A stretch of DNA of 64,000 bases from Naumannella halotolerans (lineage in GTDB: Bacteria > Actinomycetota > Actinomycetes > Propionibacteriales > Propionibacteriaceae). The translations under genes were made by a program, and so were the position numbers. Location: NCBI RefSeq assembly GCF_004364645.1, contig NZ_SOAW01000001.1, positions 310,001 to 374,000 on the forward strand, written 5' to 3'. This document shows, one piece after another, positions 59,503 through 64,000 of the stretch. The number at the start of each line of letters is the position of its first letter. Position 1 is the first letter of the stretch. The notes below the pieces were generated by a model. It had not been told where the DNA came from. It saw only the letters and a program-made list of their open reading frames with translations, and did no database searches.

Positions 59503-59707
59503 CGCACTTCCTGAGCGAAACCTGAGATTCAGGGGACGTTTCTCTGGGGAAAAGCGCGGTTTCAGGTTTGCCAGGCTCGTTCTGGCAGCTATTGTTCATG
59601 CCGTACCGCGACCTTCGCCCCTCCTTCCCCGCGATCGGTTCGGTGAAAACTCAGCTTCACGGCGCCGATTCTCAGGAAGCCGGCCGGATCGATTGGAAGG
59701 ACTCCGC
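59503..59707. other. Upstream region of the NlpC/P60 gene
   Basis: Holds CCTGA-GAT-TCAGG (59521-59533), GCCAG...CTGGC (59571-59587) and a possible -10 TATTGT at 59591-59596, leaving a leader of about 110 nt. A c-di-AMP (ydaO) riboswitch is known upstream of some actinobacterial cell-wall hydrolases, but its conserved core could not be recognised here. Confidence 0.4.
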
Positions 59708-60853
59708 GTGGCATCACGCTCTGACCTGACGGCACGTCAGACCTTCGTTCAGCGTTCGCGGACCCTCGTCGGGACCTTTGCCGCCACGGTCGGGCTGGTC
59801 ATCGGCGGTGTCGTCGCCGCTCCCGGCGCATTGGCCGACCCCGACGAACTGGAGGCCGCCAAGGAGAAGGTCGACCAACTGCAGCAGGAGGCTGCGGCAC
59901 TCGATCAGGACGCGCTGGCCGCCGAGGAGGAGTTGGAGAAGGCCAAGCAGGCACTGGCCGCCCGCGAGGACGACGAGGCCGAGCAGCAGGAGAAGATCGA
60001 CGAGCTGACGGTCCAGCTCCGACAGGTCGCCCTGGCCCAGTACCAGGACCGGGTGATCGACCCGAGCACCCGGGTGGTCTTCAGCGCCGACAGCGACAAC
60101 TTCGTCAGCCGCTTCTCGACCATCCAGCACATCACGGACAGCCAGAACGGCGTGCTGCAGGACTTCCAGGCCTCCGAGGCCGATCTGGCCTCGATGCGCC
60201 GGGAGTCCGAAGCCGACGTCGCCACCATCGCCGAGCAGGAGAAGAAGGCGAAGGAGGCCCAGGAGGAGTCCAAGGCCAAGGTCGCCGAGGCCGAGGCCGT
60301 GCTGGAGCGACTCACCGAGGAGGAGCGTCAGCGGATCGCCGAGGAGGAGCGCCAGCAGGAGGAGGAGGCAGCCGCAGCCGCCGCCGTCAGTGACGACTCC
60401 TCCGACGCGGAGACCTCGGAGTCCGACTCCGACAGCGATGCGGACTCGGCGAGCTCCGGTTCCTCGGAGTCCGACAGTGACCCGGCAGCCGGTGTTCCGG
60501 ACAGCGACCGGGTGGGCAAGGTGCTGGCCACCGCCAAGGCGCAGCAGGGCAAGCCCTATGTCTACGCCGCCACCGGCCCGAATTCCTTCGACTGCTCCGG
60601 CCTGACCAGCTACGCCTACAAGGCCGCCGGCGTCAGCCTGCCGCGGGTGTCGCGGGATCAGGCCAATGTGGGTACGCGGGTGAGCCGCAGCGAGCTGCAG
60701 CCCGGTGACCTGGTCTTCTACTACTCGCCGATCAGCCACGTGGCGCTCTACGTCGGCAACGGGCAGATCATCCACGCCTCCCGCCCGGGCAAGCCGGTGG
60801 GTTACGCCTCGGTCGACTCCATGCCCTTCGCCGGGGCGACCCGGGTCCTCTGA
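59708..60853 (+). CDS. Secreted NlpC/P60 peptidoglycan hydrolase with coiled coil
   Basis: RipA-like D,L-endopeptidase that cuts stem peptides in the cell wall. The 381 residues consist of a signal peptide (about 15-45, TFAATVGLVIGGVVAAPGALA), a long coiled coil (about 47-225, heptads rich in E/A/Q/K), a Ser/Asp/Glu-repeat linker (about 228-262) and the NlpC/P60 domain (about 270-381). The catalytic Cys is in NSFDCSGLTSYAYKAAG, His in ISHVALYVGNGQIIHAS. The coiled coil probably keeps the enzyme autoinhibited or docks it to the divisome. Start GTG 59708 after GGAAGGA. Confidence 0.94.
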   Translation: MASRSDLTARQTFVQRSRTLVGTFAATVGLVIGGVVAAPGALADPDELEAAKEKVDQLQQEAAALDQDALAAEEELEKAKQALAAREDDEAEQQEKIDELTVQLRQVALAQYQDRVIDPSTRVVFSADSDNFVSRFSTIQHITDSQNGVLQDFQASEADLASMRRESEADVATIAEQEKKAKEAQEESKAKVAEAEAVLERLTEEERQRIAEEERQQEEEAAAAAAVSDDSSDAETSESDSDSDADSASSGSSESDSDPAAGVPDSDRVGKVLATAKAQQGKPYVYAATGPNSFDCSGLTSYAYKAAGVSLPRVSRDQANVGTRVSRSELQPGDLVFYYSPISHVALYVGNGQIIHASRPGKPVGYASVDSMPFAGATRVL

Positions 60854-60903
60854 CGGGCATCAGACCTGCGAAGGCGGGCATCGCGACGAGCGTCATCGTC
60901 GCG

Positions 60904-61974
60904 ATGCTCGCCTTTTCGTTGCTCGCTCTCGGCTGCACACCGCAGACGCCGGACCCGAGCCGGCTGCGGGTCGACCCGCAACCGCTGGCCGAGGGACTGC
61001 GGGAAGCGGTCCGGGCCGACGATCCGGCAGCCTGGCAACAGTGGCTGGATCCGCAGTCGGGACAGGCGGTCGACAACACCCGGTTGTTCGACAACCTGAC
61101 GATGCTGCAGGTCAGCGCGATCGAGCCCACCGGTCGTCAACGATCGGTTGCTGCCGGATCCGCAACGGTCGAGATGACCGTGACCTGGACCGTTCCCGGC
61201 TGGCAGGGCGAACGGACCACACCGCTGTGGTGGCTGGTGACCGGTGCCGGTAGCGAACTGCTGCTCCTCGGGCCCGCGCCCGACGACGGTGCCTGGACCG
61301 CTCCGCTGTGGGTGCGGCAACCGGTCGTCGCAGCCACCGACGGGCAGGTGGCGGTGCTGGCCGCCGACGATCCCGGCCCGTGGCTGGCCGCCGCAGCCGA
61401 GATCCCCGATACCGACGGTCCGATGTTGATCACGGTCGCCGCCAACAGCGACCTGTTCGCGCAGTTCACCGGCCGGGATCAGGTGGCGGCGGTGACCCTA
61501 CCGACCGACGACGGGCTGCAGATCGTGGTCAACCCCGGTCAGACCCGGCAACTGTCCGCGCTCGGCAGGGGTGTGTTGATCTCCCACGAAGCAGTCCATG
61601 TCGCCACCGACTCGCCACACACCGGGGCGCCGCTGTGGGCCGAGGAGGGTTACGCCGAATTCGTCGCCCAACTCCAGTGGCCACAGGCCCGTACCGAGAT
61701 GGACCGGTCGCTGGCACAGACCCTGCGCACCGCCGAGGCGTCCTCGCTGTCGGGTCTGCCGGGCGATGTCGACTTCTCCGGGGCCGCGGCCGGAGCCGCC
61801 TACGGCAGGGCGCTGCTGGCCTGGCGGGTGATCGGCGAGCCCGATGCCGAGCAGGTGTACCGACGGATCAGCCAGGGCGAACCGGGAGACACTGCGCTGT
61901 CCGCGGTCGGCCTGACCGAATCCGAACTGGCCGACCGGGTGGACACCGCCGCTGCGGAACTGGCCGATGACTGA
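60904..61974 (+). CDS. HExxH (gluzincin-like) lipoprotein of unknown function
   Basis: A 356-residue predicted lipoprotein metallopeptidase. The N-terminus MLAFSLLALGC carries a lipobox (LALGC); a more complete signal with positive charges would need an upstream start, for which only CTG 60850 exists in frame. Residues about 40-150 form a domain with TVEMTVTWTVPGWQ and TTPLWWLVTG. The catalytic motif is GRGVLISHEAVHVATD (HEAVH), followed by PLWAEEGYAEFVAQ, whose Glu is the third zinc ligand in gluzincins. The rest is helical. Overlaps the GT4 gene by 8 bp. Confidence 0.8.
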   Translation: MLAFSLLALGCTPQTPDPSRLRVDPQPLAEGLREAVRADDPAAWQQWLDPQSGQAVDNTRLFDNLTMLQVSAIEPTGRQRSVAAGSATVEMTVTWTVPGWQGERTTPLWWLVTGAGSELLLLGPAPDDGAWTAPLWVRQPVVAATDGQVAVLAADDPGPWLAAAAEIPDTDGPMLITVAANSDLFAQFTGRDQVAAVTLPTDDGLQIVVNPGQTRQLSALGRGVLISHEAVHVATDSPHTGAPLWAEEGYAEFVAQLQWPQARTEMDRSLAQTLRTAEASSLSGLPGDVDFSGAAAGAAYGRALLAWRVIGEPDAEQVYRRISQGEPGDTALSAVGLTESELADRVDTAAAELADD

Positions 61975-63103
61975 GCGGGCAACGGGCGGGGGCACCCTGC
62001 TGCTGACCAACGACTTCGGCCCCCGGGTGGGTGGGATCGAGACCTTCAACCGCGCCATCTGCGACTGGCTGGACGATCAGGTCGTGGTACTCACCGCGCC
62101 GCAGGCCGGTGACCGGGCCTTCGACGCGATCCTGCCGTTCCCGGTGGTCCGGGCGCCCGGGCTGCCGCGCCTGTCCGGCGGTGGCCGGCGTCGGCAACCG
62201 GCGCTGCTGCCGACCCGGGACGTCGCTCGGCAGGCGATCTGCCTGGTCCAGCGCCACGGCCTGCGTACCGCGGTGATCAGCGCCGCGGCGCCGTTGGGTC
62301 TGCTGGCCGGTCGCCTCCGCGCCGCCGGGGTGGAGCGGATCGTCGCGGTCAGCCACGGCCACGAGGCGACCTGGGCGCGGCTGCCGTTGCTGCGTACCGG
62401 CTTGCGCGTGATCGCCCGGCAGGTCGACGCCCTGACCTACATCAGCGAGGCCACCGGCCGGCTGCTGGCCGCAGCGATCGGTGATCGGGGCCGGGATCGC
62501 CTGCAGCGGCTGCCGCCTCCGGTCGCCCCCGGCTTCTTCGAGGTCCGGGCCGCACCGGAGCAGGCGCAGCGGCGCACCTTGGTCGTCGCCCGGCTGGTAC
62601 GGCAGAAGGGGGTGCACACGGTGATCGAGGCCTGGCGCGAGCTGGGACCCGCGGCCCCACCGTTGACCATCGCCGGGGACGGTCCGGAACGCCCGGCGCT
62701 GGAACGGGCCGCGGGCGGTCTGCCGATCACCTTCACCGGTACGGTCGCACCGGAGGCAATGCCGGGCCTGATGGCCGCGCACGCGTTGCTGATCGCCCCC
62801 TCGGTGCCCCGGCTGGCAGGACTGGTCAACGAGGGTTTCGGCCTGGTGGTGGCCGAGGCACAGGCCGTCGGCCTGCCGGTCGTGGTGACCGACTCCGGCG
62901 CCCCGACCGAGTTGCTCGGACCGCGCTCGGATCGTGGCTATCGGGTGCCAGCCGGGGACTGTGCGGCGATCGCCCGGGCCGTGCTGGGGCCCCGGGAGCG
63001 TGAACTGGCCGAGACGGGGGAGCGGGCGCGGCAGGCTGCTCGTGGCTTCGACGGCACGGCGCAGCGACGTACCCTGCGCCAGTTGCTCGGGCTGAGCCTG
63101 TGA
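61967..63103 (+). CDS. GT4-family glycosyltransferase (PimB-like)
   Basis: Retaining GT-B glycosyltransferase of family 4, related to the actinobacterial mannosyltransferase PimB. The 378 residues have the N-domain start LLLTNDFGPRVGGIETFNRA, VSHGHEATWARLPLL, and the C-domain TLVVARLVRQKGVHTVIEAW, ITFTGTVAPEAMPGLMAAHA and the catalytic signature GLVNEGFGLVVAEAQAVGLPVV with the EX7E glutamates. Donor is likely GDP-mannose, acceptor a lipid such as phosphatidylinositol mannoside, judged by similarity. Overlaps the HExxH lipoprotein gene. Confidence 0.9.
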   Translation: MTERATGGGTLLLTNDFGPRVGGIETFNRAICDWLDDQVVVLTAPQAGDRAFDAILPFPVVRAPGLPRLSGGGRRRQPALLPTRDVARQAICLVQRHGLRTAVISAAAPLGLLAGRLRAAGVERIVAVSHGHEATWARLPLLRTGLRVIARQVDALTYISEATGRLLAAAIGDRGRDRLQRLPPPVAPGFFEVRAAPEQAQRRTLVVARLVRQKGVHTVIEAWRELGPAAPPLTIAGDGPERPALERAAGGLPITFTGTVAPEAMPGLMAAHALLIAPSVPRLAGLVNEGFGLVVAEAQAVGLPVVVTDSGAPTELLGPRSDRGYRVPAGDCAAIARAVLGPRERELAETGERARQAARGFDGTAQRRTLRQLLGLSL

Positions 63104-63128
63104 CCGGTCGGCAGAGGCTCCTACCGGA

Positions 63129-63911
63129 TCAGCCGGCGTGTCGGCGGATGAAGTCGACCGACTCGGCGAAGATCGTCTCCGCGTCATGGTCCAGCGTGGC
63201 CACATGCCAACTGCGGTGCAGTACCCGTTCGGTGGCCTCCACCGAGGAGATCTTCTGCATGATCACCCGCGCCGAACTGGGGTCGACCACGTGATCGGTC
63301 CGGGAGCGGAACAACAGCACCGGCTGGGTGACCAGCGGCAGATCGGCCCGGACCAGTCGCCACATCCGGCGCATCGAGGCCAGGGCCCGCAAGGGCAGCC
63401 GGTTGTAGGCGCCCTCGTCCTGGCCGGGTTTGGCGATGTCGTTGCTGATCCCGGGCAGTGACGGCAGCAGCCGCTTCAGCACCGGCAGGGCCAGCAGTCG
63501 CAGATCCGAGGACCGTACCGCGGGGTTGACCAGCAGCACACCGCCGATCTCCGGTCCGCGCCGTTCGGCCAGCCGCAGGGCCAGCGCCCCGCCCATCGAG
63601 AGCCCGGCGACGAAGACCGTCGAGCATTCGCCGAGCAGCCGGGTCAGTTCTTCGTCCACCCGGGCGTACCAGCGTCGCCACGGGGTCTGGTTCAGCTCGG
63701 CCCAGTGCGTACCGTGCCCGGGCAACAACGGCACGGAGGTACGGAAACCCGCCGCCTGCAGATACGCCGCCCACGGCTGCATCGAGGTCGGCGACCCGGT
63801 GAAACCGTGGCACAACAGCACCCCGACGGGGCGCTCGTCCTCACCGGTGGGAGCCGCGGTCTCGGTGGACAGTGGCGACTCCGGCGACAACAGGGCATTC
63901 ACATCCCGCAT
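63129..63911 (-). CDS. Alpha/beta-hydrolase, carboxylesterase/monoacylglycerol lipase type
   Basis: A 260-residue serine hydrolase. The oxyanion block is GVLLCHGFTGSPTSMQPWA, the nucleophile elbow FVAGLSMGGALALRLAE (Ser), the acid in LFRSRTDHVVDPSSARVI (Asp) and the catalytic His in RVLHRSWHVATLDHDAETI. The cap region between resembles Est30-type carboxylesterases and monoglyceride lipases. Its neighbours, a PimB-like transferase and a PlsC-type acyltransferase, suggest lipid metabolism. Confidence 0.93.
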   Translation of the reverse strand: MRDVNALLSPESPLSTETAAPTGEDERPVGVLLCHGFTGSPTSMQPWAAYLQAAGFRTSVPLLPGHGTHWAELNQTPWRRWYARVDEELTRLLGECSTVFVAGLSMGGALALRLAERRGPEIGGVLLVNPAVRSSDLRLLALPVLKRLLPSLPGISNDIAKPGQDEGAYNRLPLRALASMRRMWRLVRADLPLVTQPVLLFRSRTDHVVDPSSARVIMQKISSVEATERVLHRSWHVATLDHDAETIFAESVDFIRRHAG

Positions 63912-63944
63912 GCTAGCCAGCCGGGTCGATGAGCTGCCGGTACC

Positions 63945-64000
63945 ATGCCGATCGTGGCCTACAAGCTCTTCAAGTACCTGCTCTTCGTCCCGGTGCTGCG
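63945..64000 (+). CDS. Start of a probable lysophospholipid acyltransferase (3' end outside window)
   Basis: Only 18 codons are visible: MPIVAYKLFKYLLFVPVLR, or from GTG 63954 VAYKLFKYLLF. This hydrophobic start matches the N-terminal anchor of actinobacterial 1-acyl-sn-glycerol-3-phosphate acyltransferases (PlsC), which are commonly neighbours of such hydrolase and PimB-type genes. The acyltransferase motifs would lie beyond the window, so the call rests on context. Confidence 0.5.
   Translation, partial: MPIVAYKLFKYLLFVPVL

Noticed and set aside
59503-59707. c-di-AMP riboswitch upstream of the NlpC/P60 gene
   Set aside because: Only short inverted repeats were visible and the conserved ydaO core was not recognised; a covariance-model search would be needed.

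Overview
The window is high-GC DNA from an actinomycete, most plausibly a Propionibacteriales/Propionibacteriaceae-type organism. The lineage call is inferred from its genes: an S-(hydroxymethyl)mycothiol dehydrogenase, DUF3043, DUF4191 and PspAA proteins, a sunset-domain protein, a split cta/qcr cluster, frequent GTG starts, probable leaderless promoters and a GlnR box. No rRNA, tRNA, CRISPR array, insertion sequence or prophage was found. Most of the window looks like a vertically inherited housekeeping neighbourhood.

Layout. 1-7.3 kb: the tail of a BCCT osmolyte transporter, Hsp20, RtcB, a nucleoside hydrolase, and small accessory genes including a frameshifted VOC gene. 7.4-8.0 kb: a HigBA toxin-antitoxin pair with its own promoter and palindrome. 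8.2-11.2 kb: glnA under a textbook GlnR box, then RDD and DUF2797 genes. 11.3-13.7 kb: a decayed siderophore ABC transporter in which the second permease is fused by deletion to the tail of the ATPase. 13.8-17.6 kb: a CDF metal exporter with an ArsR regulator, an aldehyde dehydrogenase and an SGNH hydrolase. 17.8-30.6 kb: lipoate and 2-oxoacid metabolism (DUF4191, lipA, lipB, sucB-type E2, lpd), pepA and gcvT, interrupted by a TetR-controlled pair of membrane genes, an EEP phosphatase and an SRPBCC protein.

30.7-34.4 kb: DUF3043, PspA-PspAA, a glycerate kinase-like protein and ErpA. 34.5-49.5 kb: the aerobic respiratory chain, with ctaCDF separated from ctaE-qcrCAB by about 7.5 kb that holds a LacI remnant, guaB1, a glycosyltransferase, mycothiol-dependent formaldehyde detoxification, and trpD with a degenerate receiver protein. 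49.6-55.5 kb: a prepilin peptidase, an unknown protein, the glycine betaine OpuA importer and a sunset-domain membrane protein. 55.7-64 kb: cyclophilin, a rhomboid homologue lacking its catalytic residues, a stand-alone Lrp/AsnC effector domain with a 44-residue membrane protein, a DnaQ/UvrC-like nuclease, an NlpC/P60 hydrolase, a HExxH lipoprotein, a GT4 glycosyltransferase, a lipase-like hydrolase and the start of an acyltransferase.

How the parts work together: BCCT and OpuA both import compatible solutes. LipA and LipB make the lipoyl groups carried by the double-lipoyl E2, which Lpd reoxidises and which GcvT uses indirectly through the glycine cleavage system. Reducing power then feeds the bc1-aa3 chain. 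The most unusual observations are the fec deletion fusion, three separate single-base frameshifts, four short tandem duplications that each copy a gene's stop codon, the triple operator in front of the TetR pair, and the catalytically dead rhomboid. No clearly new multi-gene system was identified; the best unexplained leads are listed as findings.
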